A stretch of DNA of 64,000 nucleotides from Streptomyces koelreuteriae (GCF_018604545.1 NZ_CP075896.1:7874001-7938000); one strand, 5' to 3'. Shown: positions 8,561 to 17,584, counted from the first letter of the stretch. The notes: generated by a model from the sequence alone, not told the origin. Numbers and translations are program-made.

Positions 8561-9369
8561 CTCTGTTGTCCGTAGAGGACCTGGTCGTCGAATACCCGAC
8601 CCCGAACGGCCCCTTCCGCGCCGTCGACCAGGTCGGCTTCCAGCTCGACAAGGGCGGTTCGCTCGCGGTGGTCGGCGAGTCCGGCTGCGGCAAGTCGACC
8701 CTCGCCCGTGCCCTGGTCCGGCTGCTCACCCCACGGTCCGGCCGTATCGTCCTCGACGGCACGGACATCGCCACCCTCCCGGAGCGGCGACTGCGACCGC
8801 TCAGGCGCCGCGTCCAGATGGTCTTCCAGGACCCCTACGGCTCCCTCGACCCCCATCTGACCGCCCAGCAGATCGTGGCCGAGCCGCTGCGCCTCGGCGG
8901 AGTGTCGGACCGCGCCGAACGGGCCCGCCGTGCCGCCGAACTGCTCGACCAGGTCGGCCTGCCCCCGTCCGCCCTGGAGCGCCGCCCGGCCGACTTCTCC
9001 GGCGGCCAGCGCCAGCGCATCGGCATCGCCCGTGCCCTCGCCTCCCGGCCCGACCTGCTGGTCTGCGACGAGGCGACCTCCGCGCTCGACGTCTCCGTAC
9101 AGGCCCAAGTGCTCGCACTGCTCAGGGAGTTGCAGGAGGAGACCGGCATCGCCTACCTCGTCATCGCGCACAACCTGGGCGTGGTGCGCGAGATGAGCAC
9201 CGACGTGGTGGTGATGCGGGCCGGGCGCGTGGTCGAGGCCGGACGGACCGAGACCGTCCTCGCCGCCCCGTCCGACCCCTACACCCGCGCCCTGCGCCGC
9301 GCAGCCCTCGACCCGACCGCCATCCACGGCGTGAAACCCCGCCGCGTACTGGAAGGAAGCTCCTCGTGA
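8557..9369 (+). CDS. ABC transporter ATP-binding protein, DppF type
   Basis: This 270-residue ATPase starts at ATG 8557 in an ATGA overlap. It has Walker A GESGCGKST, Q-loop QMVFQDPYGSLDPHLT, signature FSGGQRQRIGIARAL, Walker B LLVCDEATSALD and H-loop VIAHNLGVV. The QDPYGSLDP sequence is the mark of the DppF/OppF class. Its stop TGA overlaps the GTG start of the aldo/keto reductase by 4 bp, which ties transport directly to the catabolic genes. Confidence 0.9.
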   Translation: MTLLSVEDLVVEYPTPNGPFRAVDQVGFQLDKGGSLAVVGESGCGKSTLARALVRLLTPRSGRIVLDGTDIATLPERRLRPLRRRVQMVFQDPYGSLDPHLTAQQIVAEPLRLGGVSDRAERARRAAELLDQVGLPPSALERRPADFSGGQRQRIGIARALASRPDLLVCDEATSALDVSVQAQVLALLRELQEETGIAYLVIAHNLGVVREMSTDVVVMRAGRVVEAGRTETVLAAPSDPYTRALRRAALDPTAIHGVKPRRVLEGSSS

Positions 9370-10346
9370 CCACCGCCCTGACCCTGCCGAACACCACCGT
9401 CCCGCTCTCGCGGCTGGTGCTCGGCACGATGACCTTCGGCGACACCGTGGACCGTTCGTCGGCGGCGTTGATGCTGGATGCCGCTTTGGATGCGGGTGTC
9501 ACGGGCGTGGACACCGCGAACGGCTATGCGGGGGGTGAGAGTGAGCGGCTGCTGGGGGAGTTGCTCGCGGGCCGCCGGGAGCGGGTGGTGTTGGCGACCA
9601 AGGCGGGGATTGCGCACCCGGACCAGGGTGATCACGCGCCGTTGTCGCGGGCCGGGCTGCGGGCCGCGCTGGAGGGCAGTCTGAAGCGGCTGGGGACCGA
9701 CCGTGTCGATCTGTTCTATCTGCATCAGCCGGACCGTGCGACGCCGCTGGTCGAGACTCTGGCGGCGGTGGCCGAGTTCGTGGCCGAGGGGAAGGTCGGT
9801 GCGCTGGGGGTGTCCAACTTCGCGGCCTGGCAGATCGCCGAGCTCTGTCGGGTGGCGGATGTGGTGGGGGCTCCGCGGCCGGTGGTCGCGCAGCAGTTGC
9901 ACAATCTGCTGGCGCGGCGTGTGGAGGAGGAGTACGTCGAGTACGCGGCCGTGTCCGGGCTGGCCACGATGGTCTACAACCCCCTCGGCGGCGGTCTCCT
10001 CACCGGCCGGCACTCCTTCGGGCAGGCGCCGGAGGGTGGGCGTTTCGGTGATTCGAAGCTGGCCGTCATGTACCGGCAGCGGTACTGGAACGAGGACCTC
10101 TTCCGCGCTGTGGGTGACCTGACGCGTATCGCCTCGGATGCGGGGCTGGCGCTGACTGATCTGGCGCTGCGGTGGCTGCTGGACCGCCCGTCCACTGATG
10201 CGCTGCTGCTGGGCGGTTCGAGGGTGGAGCACCTGCTCGCCAACATCACGGCAGCGGCGGCGGGTCCGTTGCCGGCTGATGTCACCGCGGCCTGCGACGA
10301 GGTCGGTGCCCGGCTGCGCGGCCCGATGCCCGCATACAACCGCTGA
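9366..10346 (+). CDS. Aldo/keto reductase
   Basis: This 326-residue NADP-dependent oxidoreductase of the AKR superfamily probably oxidises or reduces a sugar or sugar acid. The tetrad is visible: Asp and Tyr in GVDTANGYAGG, Lys in VLATKAG, and His in DLFYLHQPD. LGVSNFAAWQI and the C-terminal cofactor block ALRWLLDRPSTDALLLGG agree. The GTG start at 9366 overlaps the ATPase stop. From about 9450 to 10340 the third codon positions shift from mostly C to mostly G or T (many TTG, GTG, GGG, GGT codons), unlike the neighbours on both sides. This suggests this gene, or most of it, was acquired or replaced separately. Confidence 0.87.
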   Translation: MTTALTLPNTTVPLSRLVLGTMTFGDTVDRSSAALMLDAALDAGVTGVDTANGYAGGESERLLGELLAGRRERVVLATKAGIAHPDQGDHAPLSRAGLRAALEGSLKRLGTDRVDLFYLHQPDRATPLVETLAAVAEFVAEGKVGALGVSNFAAWQIAELCRVADVVGAPRPVVAQQLHNLLARRVEEEYVEYAAVSGLATMVYNPLGGGLLTGRHSFGQAPEGGRFGDSKLAVMYRQRYWNEDLFRAVGDLTRIASDAGLALTDLALRWLLDRPSTDALLLGGSRVEHLLANITAAAAGPLPADVTAACDEVGARLRGPMPAYNR

Positions 10347-10381
10347 CCCCCACCACCCCGGACCGTTACGGAGAATCCTTC

Positions 10382-11173
10382 ATGGCAACCGGCCGCACCC
10401 CAGCCGAGTTCACCGCCGCCCTGCGTGCCCGTGAGCAGCTGATCGGCTACTGGTCCCTGCTCGACTCACCCATCGCCGCCGAGCGTCTGGCCCGTCTGGG
10501 CTACGACTACCTGGCCTTCGACGCCCAGCACGGCCTCTTCGGCTACCAGGGCATGCTCCACAACCTCCTGGCCACCGACACCAAAGGCTCCACCGCCGTC
10601 GGCATCGTGCGCGTGGAGGCCAACGACCCCACCTACATCGGCAAAGCCCTCGACGCGGGCGCCACCGCCGTCATCGTCCCGTTGATCGACACCGCGCAGG
10701 ACGCCGCAGACGCCATCGCCGCCGTCCGCTACCCGCCGCTCGGCCGCCGCTCCTACGGGCCGATGCGCGCCCAGCTCCGTATCGGCCCCAACCCGGCTGA
10801 CACCCACGCCCAGACCGCCGTCCTGGCGATGATCGAGACGGCCGACGGCCTCGCCAACGTCGAGGAGATCTGCGCCACCGACGGCCTCGACGGCATCTAC
10901 GTCGGCCCCTCCGACCTGCGCCTGGCCATCGGCGGCACCACCTCCACCGACCCCTCCGTACAAGAGGAGTTCGAACAGGCCCTGACCCGTATCAGGAAGG
11001 CAGCCGAGGCTGCGGGCATCGCGGCCGGCATCCACAACGCCGACGGCGCGAGCGCCGCACGCCGCCTCGCCGAAGGCTGGACCTACGTCTCCATCGCCGC
11101 CGACGTCGTCCACCTCCAACAGATCGCCACGACCCACCTCGACGCCGCGCGTCAGAAGGGAGAGTCCCGATGA
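10382..11173 (+). CDS. HpcH/HpaI-family aldolase (2-keto-3-deoxy sugar-acid aldolase type)
   Basis: This 263-residue class II pyruvate aldolase splits 2-keto-3-deoxy or 4-hydroxy-2-keto acids to pyruvate and an aldehyde. The metal and base residues are recognisable: His50 in FDAQHG (normally DxEHG; here Gln replaces Glu), Glu152 in AMIETADG, and the Asp in YVGPSDLRLAIG. The arginine-bearing phosphate/pyruvate loop appears as RRSYGPMRAQ. It starts at ATG 10382 after GGAGAATCCTTC, 35 bp past the reductase stop, and overlaps the next gene by ATGA. It supplies pyruvate from whatever the ABC transporter imports, a function complementary to the kinase/PdxA2 route. The exact substrate is not known. 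Confidence 0.85.
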   Translation: MATGRTPAEFTAALRAREQLIGYWSLLDSPIAAERLARLGYDYLAFDAQHGLFGYQGMLHNLLATDTKGSTAVGIVRVEANDPTYIGKALDAGATAVIVPLIDTAQDAADAIAAVRYPPLGRRSYGPMRAQLRIGPNPADTHAQTAVLAMIETADGLANVEEICATDGLDGIYVGPSDLRLAIGGTTSTDPSVQEEFEQALTRIRKAAEAAGIAAGIHNADGASAARRLAEGWTYVSIAADVVHLQQIATTHLDAARQKGESR

Positions 11174-12348
11174 CCACCCCCGACGGCACCCTGCGTCCCC
11201 ACCCCGACCAGCCCGGCCGCGCCGAGACTCATCTGGCCGCCCCCGCCGTGCAGAATCACGCCGCCAACCTGACCGTCCTGCCCAGCGGGGACCTGGGCTG
11301 CGTCTGGTTCGGCGGTACCCAGGAGGGCGTCGCCGACATCTCGGTGTGGTTCTCCCGCCTCGCCCGGGGTGCCGACACCTGGTCCCTCCCCGTGCGGCTC
11401 TCCGCCGACGACACCCGCTCCGAGCAGAACCCGCTCCTCTTCCCGGCCCCCTCGGGCGAACTCTGGCTTCTGCACACCGCCCAGCGCGCGGGCCACCAGG
11501 ACACGGCCGAGGTCCGGCTGCGTGTCAGCCACGACGAGGGCGCCACCTGGGGTCCGGCCCGCGTCCTGTTCGCGGCCACCGAGCAGGGCGGCGTCTTCGT
11601 ACGCCAGCCCGTCGTCCAAGTGCCGCACGGCGAGCGGTTGTTGCTCCCCGTGTTCCGCTGTGTCGCCACCCCCGGCATCGCCTGGTCAGGTGACCGGGAC
11701 ACCAGCTCCGTCATGATCAGCGACGACGGCGGACACACCTGGCGCGAACGCCCCGTCCCGGGCAGCACGGGCCTCGTCCACATGAACATCCGCCCGCTGC
11801 ACGACGGTTCACTCCTGGCCCTCTTCCGCAGCCGTCGCGCGGACGCCGTGCACAGCAGCGTGTCGTCCGACGGCGGCGAGACCTGGAGCGAACCGCGCGC
11901 CCTGGACCTGCCGAACAACAACTCCTCGATCCAGTACACCGTGCTGGCCGACGGCAGGCTCGCCCTGGTCTACAACCACAGCAGCGCGGCGGACGCCGTC
12001 GCCCGCAGGGTCTCGCTGTACGACGAGATCGACGACGGGGGAGTGGCCGGGACACCTGCGGAAACCGCCCCCTCGGGCGACGCGTTCTGGGGCGCCCCCC
12101 GAGCCCCGCTCTCCCTGGCCCTCTCCCCGGACGACGGCCGCTCCTGGCCGCTGCGCCACGACCTCGAAACCGGCGACGGCCACTGCCTGACCAACAACTC
12201 CCGCGATGGCCTCAACCGCGAACTGTCCTACCCCTCCCTCGCCCAGACACCCGACGGCACCCTCCACATCGCCTACACCCACCACCGGCGCACCATCAAA
12301 CACATCCGCCTGGACGGGGACTGGCTGAAGCGGGAATTCCCGGCCTGA
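11170..12348 (+). CDS. BNR-repeat (sialidase-fold) protein
   Basis: This 392-residue protein has the six-bladed sialidase-like propeller of the BNR_2 family. Four Asp-box motifs are visible: SHDEGATWG, SDDGGHTW, SSDGGETWS and SPDDGRSW. It has no signal peptide, so it acts in the cytoplasm on an imported substrate. The sialidase arginine triad cannot be confirmed by eye and many such proteins in sugar-acid clusters are not neuraminidases. It starts at ATG 11170 inside the aldolase stop. It is the last gene of the operon; 118 bp with a LacI-type operator follow. I infer a glycoside hydrolase, lyase or isomerase acting upstream of the aldolase. Confidence 0.75.
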   Translation: MTTPDGTLRPHPDQPGRAETHLAAPAVQNHAANLTVLPSGDLGCVWFGGTQEGVADISVWFSRLARGADTWSLPVRLSADDTRSEQNPLLFPAPSGELWLLHTAQRAGHQDTAEVRLRVSHDEGATWGPARVLFAATEQGGVFVRQPVVQVPHGERLLLPVFRCVATPGIAWSGDRDTSSVMISDDGGHTWRERPVPGSTGLVHMNIRPLHDGSLLALFRSRRADAVHSSVSSDGGETWSEPRALDLPNNNSSIQYTVLADGRLALVYNHSSAADAVARRVSLYDEIDDGGVAGTPAETAPSGDAFWGAPRAPLSLALSPDDGRSWPLRHDLETGDGHCLTNNSRDGLNRELSYPSLAQTPDGTLHIAYTHHRRTIKHIRLDGDWLKREFPA

Positions 12349-12376
12349 ACTCCGGAGACGACGGAGACCGGGCGGG

Positions 12377-12408
12377 GAAAAACGTTCTACGCCCGGTCAC
12401 GTTATACT
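12377..12408 (+). promoter_or_regulatory. Promoter of the LacI gene with AACGTTTTT operator
   Basis: GAAAAACGTTCTAC (12377-12390) contains the reverse complement of AACGTTTTT (12378-12386). A TATACT -10-like hexamer lies at 12403-12408, so the operator covers the -35 region. The same AACGTTTTT core recurs upstream of the glycoside hydrolase and MFS genes, which indicates autoregulation by the LacI protein encoded here. Confidence 0.6.
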
Positions 12409-12466
12409 TGCGGCCGCTCATGGAGGCCGCCGTCGTGCCTGGTCGCACGGCCGCAACAGCGAGGGG

Positions 12467-13486
12467 GTGGACGCCGTTCCGGCACGCCCCGCCCGCATCC
12501 AGGACGTCGCGGCCGCCGCCGGCGTCTCGGTGTCCACGGTGTCGAACGTGCTCAACCGGCCCGAGCGGGTCACCGCGCAGACCGCCGAGCGCGTCCGTGT
12601 CGCCGTCGCCGAACTCGACTACGTCCCCCACCCGGGAGCGGCGGGCCTGCGCACCGGACACTCCTCCGCCATCGGGCTCGTGCTGCCCGACGTGACCAAC
12701 TCCTTCTACGCGCGCATCGCACGCGGCGCGGCCGACGCGGCCTACGATCACGGCTACTCCCTCGTCCTCTGCCACAGCGGCGACGCCCCGGAGCGGGAGC
12801 AGGGCTACTTCAGCATGCTCGTCGAACAGCGCGCCGTGGGCGTGGTCGTCGTGCCGCTCAGCGCCGACCCGGGACGGCTGGCCCGGCTGCGCGAGCGGGG
12901 CATCCCGCTGGTCCTGGCCGACCGCGCGATGCCCGACCGGGAGGGCTGCTCGGCCTCGGTGGACGACATCGCCGGCGGCCGTATCGCCGTGGAGCATCTC
13001 CTCGACAGCGGGGCGCGCGACATCCTCGTCGTCAACGGCGAACGCGGCATACGCCAGTGCGCCGACCGGTACCAGGGCGCCCGGCAGGCCGTCCGCAGCC
13101 GGCGCGAGGCACGGCTGGACCAGGTCGTCGCCGAGCGGATGACCGTCGCGTACGGCACACAGATCGCGCGCGAGCTGGAGCACCTGCCCGACGGGGTCTT
13201 CTGCACCAACGACTTCCTCGCGGCCGGGCTGTGCCGGGGACTGACCGAGCGGGGCGTGCGCGTTCCGCAGGACGTGCAGGTGGTCGGCTACGGCGATCTC
13301 GATGTCGCGACCTTCGGGGCGACGACCCTGACGACGGTCCGGCAGCCCGTCGAGGACCTCGGCCGGGCGGCCGTGGAGATGCTGCTCGACGAGATCGAGG
13401 CCCGCGCGGACCACCTCCACGAGACCCGCGTCTTCGCCCCCGGCCTCGTCCTGCGCGACTCCACCCGGCCGCTCCCCGGCGACTAG
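12467..13486 (+). CDS. LacI-family transcriptional repressor
   Basis: This 339-residue protein has the LacI headpiece RIQDVAAAAGVSVSTVSNVL at residues 10-29 and the hinge helix ending LRTGHSS. The periplasmic-binding-protein-like sensor domain follows from GLVLPDVTNSFYARIARG to the C-terminus, with VDDIAGGRIAVEHLLDSG and VVGYGDLDVATF. The start is GTG 12467 after GAGGGG. It faces a giant glycoside hydrolase gene whose stop lies 5 bp away. Three AACGTTTTT operators (upstream of itself, the hydrolase and the MFS gene) mark its probable regulon. The inducer is presumably the sugar released by the hydrolase. Confidence 0.88.
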   Translation: MDAVPARPARIQDVAAAAGVSVSTVSNVLNRPERVTAQTAERVRVAVAELDYVPHPGAAGLRTGHSSAIGLVLPDVTNSFYARIARGAADAAYDHGYSLVLCHSGDAPEREQGYFSMLVEQRAVGVVVVPLSADPGRLARLRERGIPLVLADRAMPDREGCSASVDDIAGGRIAVEHLLDSGARDILVVNGERGIRQCADRYQGARQAVRSRREARLDQVVAERMTVAYGTQIARELEHLPDGVFCTNDFLAAGLCRGLTERGVRVPQDVQVVGYGDLDVATFGATTLTTVRQPVEDLGRAAVEMLLDEIEARADHLHETRVFAPGLVLRDSTRPLPGD

Positions 13487-13501
13487 TCGACTAGTCGCCG
13501 G
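13476..13501. terminator. 26-bp perfect palindrome shared by two convergent stop codons
   Basis: The half-site CCGGCGACTAGTC (13476-13488) is followed directly by its reverse complement. The TAG stop of the LacI gene (13484-13486) and the TAG stop of the hydrolase gene (complement of 13491-13493) both lie within it, and both proteins end in Gly-Asp. A cruciform or stem-loop would form on both transcripts, so it is a probable bidirectional terminator. It contains two copies of the rare tetranucleotide CTAG. Confidence 0.6.
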
Positions 13502-16500
13502 AGGGCACCCGCAGCGTCACCGGCCCCAGGAGCCCCGACGACAACTGGGAGTCGAACGCCCAGGCCGTCGGTGTGGCCTCCGCGAGATACGGCGCCAGCG
13601 TCCCCCGGACCGTCACCTCCACCCGGACGGTACGCCCGGCGGCACCGCGCAACGGGAAGCGGTACGGCGCGCAGAACGCCTCACCGGCCGCCTCGCCGTC
13701 GACCGACACCTCCACACTGCCCCGCACCCGCCCGAGGTCCAGTACCGGTTCGGGCCCCGGCGGTACCTGAAGCGCACGCGCGTACGTCACGCCGCCGCTC
13801 CAACTGCCCAGCCCCAGCTCACGCCAGTCGCCGAGCGGCAGCGGCGCCGGTACGGTCCGCACGCGCACCGGCCCGCGCCAGGCGGAGCCGCCTCGCAGCA
13901 CCGCCGTCGGCTCGGTGACCACCTCGACCGGCGTGGGCGCCGACAGTGGCTGGCGGAGTGTCAGTCGAGGTTCGTCCAGGGGCGATTCCGGTCCGTCCCC
14001 GATCCGCACGCTCGCGGGAAGCGCCAGCGGCAGATCGAGCGACACCGTGCCCGCCGGGACGGTGAACCGGAAGCGCTGCGGGGTCGCGTGGACGTCGTCC
14101 GTGGACCGCGACGGCCACACGGTGCCGGCGAGGACCGGCCGGCCGGTGAGCCACCCGGTGTCCGGCAGCGGGTGCGGCCGCACCGCGGCGTGGCAGTGCC
14201 GCAGCTCGCCCCGCCTGCGGTCGTCCTCGACGGTCCGCCCCCGCCACCCGCCCGTGTCGGCCTCCCAGCCGGCGCCGCTGACAAGGGCTGTCACCCCGTC
14301 CCCGGACCGCACCACCAGGTCGACGAAGACCGCGTCCCGGGCGTCGGCACTGTCGGACACGACCTCCAGGGTGTGCTCGCCCGCCCCGAGCGCCGGTTCG
14401 TGGCGGAAGAACTGCGGTACGGCGCCCCAGTCCGCCGCGTAGTACTCCACCTGTTCTTGCCGAGCCACCACCGCCCCGTCGAGCAGCACGGTGACCGCCG
14501 AGGCGGCACCCACCACGAGCACCGCCCGTGCCCCCTCGCCCGGGCCCCGCAGCCGCGCGCGGTACGTCACCCCGCCGTCCGGTCGCACCCCGTCCGGCGG
14601 GCGCATGAACCGCGGACGCGGCCCGAGCCCGCCCGGCGCGGACAGACAGAAGAAGCTGCCCAGCGGGGTGCAGTCCTCGGCCGAGATCGCCGTGGGACGG
14701 CTCTCGGCGCCTGACAGCTCGTACTCGAGCACGTTGCGGGCGCGGGCCACCGTGATCCGGGTGGACGCCACATACCCTTCGGCGTCCGGGTCCAGCCGCT
14801 CGCCGTTCCACCACACCCGCTTGCCGGCCTCTGCGCCGACATGCAGTTCGGCCGGCCCCCGGTGGTCCGTCTCCACGATCGCCCGGACCCGGGCGGCCGT
14901 CGCGCCGACCGGTACGGGCACACGGACGAACTCCTCGTTCACCAGCCCCTTGATGCCCAGCAGCCCGCCCGGGTCCGGGATGCCCCGGCTCGACGAGTAC
15001 ACGGCGACGTCCCAGCCCGCGTCCGGCGGTACGAGGGGCAGCTCGCCCGCCAGGACGCGTTCGGCGCGGTCGGCGTCCAGCGGCTCGGGCACCTCGCCGA
15101 GGGGCACCGGGGGCAGGACCCGGACCCGGTTGCCGTACGTGGCCCGGGTCCGTTCCCACACCGTGCCCTCGGTCCACTCCATGGTCCAGATCTGCGGCTC
15201 GTCCACGGACGTACCCGGGGGCAGTGCCAGATCGCCCCAGGTGTTGTCCAGGGTGGGGACCAGGCGGCCGTGCCAGCCGGCCGAGAGGTCGAGCACCCGG
15301 TCGGGCGCGGCATGTTCCGGCGCCTTCGGTGTCAGGCGGCCTTCACGCCAGACGACCAGGGCCGCGGGGGCGCCGTCCAGCGGCACCTCGATGGTCGAGA
15401 CGGCGCCGTCGGCGGAGTGGGAGACGGTGACCCGCGCGGGGCAGCGTGAGCCGGTCGCCGGGTTCCAGACCTCGGCCTCGGCGACCTCGGCCCGCACGGT
15501 GACCGACGACATGCCGACGGCAAGGCCTGCCGGTGCGGCATCGGGACGCAGCGGATGCGCGCCGATCTCCGGAAAGGCCGCCGTGACCAGCGCCACCGCC
15601 TCGTTCCCCTGCCGCCTGACGAGCAGCGGCACCTCACCGGTGGCGTACCCGGCCGCATCGGCCACCGCCGCCGCACCGGCCTTCGGGTCGGGCACCCGTT
15701 CCAGCCGTGGATGGGCCAGCAGGGCCGCCACCACCGCGTCGTCTCCGGACCGGCCCGCTGCGGTCCCGGGCGGCCGTCCCACGACCACGACCCGCCCTCC
15801 CGCGTCGAGCAGTTCGGCCAGCCGCCGCGCCGTCTCCTCCTCCAGCACGCTCGCCGAGGGCAGCAGCACCGCGCGGTACGCCAGGTCCCTGATGCGCAGG
15901 GCGCCGTCGGTGGCCTTGGCGCGCTGCACCGAGTCGTCGTCCACGACGTCGAAGGAGATCCCGTGCCGGTCCAGGCTGCCGATGTGCGGGGCGAGCCAGT
16001 TGTTGGTGCCGCACAGGTCCAGGTAGTGGCGCTGAGTCTCGTCGGCGTCGGCATGACCGTCGCCCAGCCGGCCGTCACCGAAGTGCTGGACCTGCGCGTC
16101 CAGCGGGATCAGCGCCTGCATGGTCGCGGTCGGGTGCAGGACCGCCACGTCGGCCGCGTAGCCGCCCCAGGACATGATCGAGCAGATCCGGGCCACGGCC
16201 CGGGAGAACGCCGGGTACTGCTTCCAGTAGGGCTGGCGCCAGTCGGTGGACGGCGGCGCCCACTCGAACCAGCCGCCCGCCGTGCCGAAGTAACTGGCGT
16301 GCGGGTTGTACAGGTTGGCGCCGCTGCGCAGGAACGGCAGCAGCCAGTGGTAGGTGTCCTCCAGCGTGCCGCCCCAGCCGGAGGAGTGGAAGGCCTCGAT
16401 CCACACCCGCTCATGGCCGTAGAGGTGGGCCATGGAGGAGTGCACCTTGGCGTCACCGTGATGGTCGCTGCCGGCGGCGCTGTACCAGCGGTGGGTCCGG

Positions 16501-17459
16501 AAGTAGTCGGTGTAGATCTGCGTCGACTGCGCCGGGTAGCCCGCGCGGGCGGGGTGGCTCTGGTCGCTGCCGAGCAGCAGGCCGCGCTCGCGGTGCCAGT
16601 CGGAGAGCGGCCGGAACAGGGCCTCTTCGGTGAGTTCCGCGCGGACCGCGTAGTAGTCGGCGCGGATCTCTCCGTCCGGCACGGTGGCGTTCGTCCCGAA
16701 CAGCGCCGGCAGGTGGTCGAGCAGGTCGTAGCCGCGCCGGGTGCGGAACTCGTCGGCGAAGCGGTGGCTCCACGCGTTCGTGCCCGGCAGTTCGTCCTGG
16801 AAGCTGCCCGCGATGACGGTGCCCAGGTAGTCGGGCACACGACGGTCGTACTCGTGGTGGACGGTGTCCATCAACAGGCCCACGGCGTGCGGGTCGAGGT
16901 AGTCGAACGCCGTGGGGACGGTGGTGACGAGCCGTACCTCGGTTCCGTCGGCGGCGGCGATACCTGTAGTGCCGCCCGGGCCGTCCGTGGCCAGATCGAG
17001 GCGGCGGCCCTGCCGTGTGTAGGCGGCCAGCGGGGTCTCGGCATCGCCGACGGCGACCGTGCCCTGGGTGACCGTGAGGTCGTGGCAGCGCAGGGAGAGG
17101 CCGGCCGCCTCGGGGTGACGCTGTGTCACACCGCCCTGCACATTGGCGCCGGAGAACCCGATCTGGTCGTAGAACCACAGGCGCGTGCCCAGTTCGGCGG
17201 CGATCTCGCAGGCGTCGGTGAAGCGCGCCCACCACTCCTCGCCGAACCACGCCGGATCGTCGGCCCGGGCAGCGAACGTCGGACCGGCCGGGGCCAGGTT
17301 GATCACGACGAGGTTGTGGACACCGCCCTGCGCGAACGCCCGTAGCTGCCATGCCAGGCGCTCCCGGGTGACCTTCGTGCCGGACCACCACCACAGGGGA
17401 GTGGGGCCGAAGTCGCGGGGCGGGTCGTCGAACAGGCGCCGGAGCGCGGGGGAGATCAC
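13491..17459 (-). CDS. Very large glycoside hydrolase, GH106-like (alpha-L-rhamnosidase type)
   Basis: This 1322-residue protein begins with TPLWWWSGTKVTRERLAWQL (about residues 20-39), followed by a (beta/alpha) barrel with GSFQDELPGTN, SDQSHPARAGYP, WIEAFHSSGWGG and SGANLYNPHASYF. Such an N-terminal WWW..VT...QL segment and these barrel blocks are characteristic of the GH106 rhamnosidase relatives. The C-terminal half is beta-rich, with repeated jelly-roll-like modules (for example LPDTGWLTG and GSVEVSVDGEA). There is no signal peptide, so it is cytoplasmic and acts on an imported glycoside. It starts at GTG 17459, with an AACGTTTTT operator 24 bp upstream. Assignment to GH106 is by recognition only; a related unclassified family is possible. 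Confidence 0.7.
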   Translation of the reverse strand: MISPALRRLFDDPPRDFGPTPLWWWSGTKVTRERLAWQLRAFAQGGVHNLVVINLAPAGPTFAARADDPAWFGEEWWARFTDACEIAAELGTRLWFYDQIGFSGANVQGGVTQRHPEAAGLSLRCHDLTVTQGTVAVGDAETPLAAYTRQGRRLDLATDGPGGTTGIAAADGTEVRLVTTVPTAFDYLDPHAVGLLMDTVHHEYDRRVPDYLGTVIAGSFQDELPGTNAWSHRFADEFRTRRGYDLLDHLPALFGTNATVPDGEIRADYYAVRAELTEEALFRPLSDWHRERGLLLGSDQSHPARAGYPAQSTQIYTDYFRTHRWYSAAGSDHHGDAKVHSSMAHLYGHERVWIEAFHSSGWGGTLEDTYHWLLPFLRSGANLYNPHASYFGTAGGWFEWAPPSTDWRQPYWKQYPAFSRAVARICSIMSWGGYAADVAVLHPTATMQALIPLDAQVQHFGDGRLGDGHADADETQRHYLDLCGTNNWLAPHIGSLDRHGISFDVVDDDSVQRAKATDGALRIRDLAYRAVLLPSASVLEEETARRLAELLDAGGRVVVVGRPPGTAAGRSGDDAVVAALLAHPRLERVPDPKAGAAAVADAAGYATGEVPLLVRRQGNEAVALVTAAFPEIGAHPLRPDAAPAGLAVGMSSVTVRAEVAEAEVWNPATGSRCPARVTVSHSADGAVSTIEVPLDGAPAALVVWREGRLTPKAPEHAAPDRVLDLSAGWHGRLVPTLDNTWGDLALPPGTSVDEPQIWTMEWTEGTVWERTRATYGNRVRVLPPVPLGEVPEPLDADRAERVLAGELPLVPPDAGWDVAVYSSSRGIPDPGGLLGIKGLVNEEFVRVPVPVGATAARVRAIVETDHRGPAELHVGAEAGKRVWWNGERLDPDAEGYVASTRITVARARNVLEYELSGAESRPTAISAEDCTPLGSFFCLSAPGGLGPRPRFMRPPDGVRPDGGVTYRARLRGPGEGARAVLVVGAASAVTVLLDGAVVARQEQVEYYAADWGAVPQFFRHEPALGAGEHTLEVVSDSADARDAVFVDLVVRSGDGVTALVSGAGWEADTGGWRGRTVEDDRRRGELRHCHAAVRPHPLPDTGWLTGRPVLAGTVWPSRSTDDVHATPQRFRFTVPAGTVSLDLPLALPASVRIGDGPESPLDEPRLTLRQPLSAPTPVEVVTEPTAVLRGGSAWRGPVRVRTVPAPLPLGDWRELGLGSWSGGVTYARALQVPPGPEPVLDLGRVRGSVEVSVDGEAAGEAFCAPYRFPLRGAAGRTVRVEVTVRGTLAPYLAEATPTAWAFDSQLSSGLLGPVTLRVPSGD

Positions 17460-17476
17460 GGACGCGGTCCTTCCCC

Positions 17477-17490
17477 TGAAACGTTTTTAG
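17477..17490 (-). promoter_or_regulatory. LacI operator upstream of the glycoside hydrolase gene
   Basis: TGAAACGTTTTTAG carries the AACGTTTTT core (17480-17488), 21-29 bp upstream of the GTG start at 17459. Its position close to the start suggests repression by blocking initiation or early elongation. It matches the operators at 12378 and 17592. Confidence 0.6.
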
Positions 17491-17584
17491 GCCACTTTCA
17501 CCGTAGGGGACCTGGCACGGTGACGCCATACCGCGCACCGTGGCGGCGCGGCCGACGTCCTGTCACGCATTCGCGCGCGACATC

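Noticed and set aside
11170..12348. Calling the BNR protein a true neuraminidase
   Set aside because: Asp-boxes show the fold but the arginine triad and other active-site residues could not be confirmed, and the protein lacks a signal peptide and a sialic-acid gene context.
13819..15177. 452-codon frame inside the large glycoside hydrolase gene
   Set aside because: It is a second frame on the same strand, with no ribosome site and typical shadow composition; the 1322-residue frame shows domains throughout.
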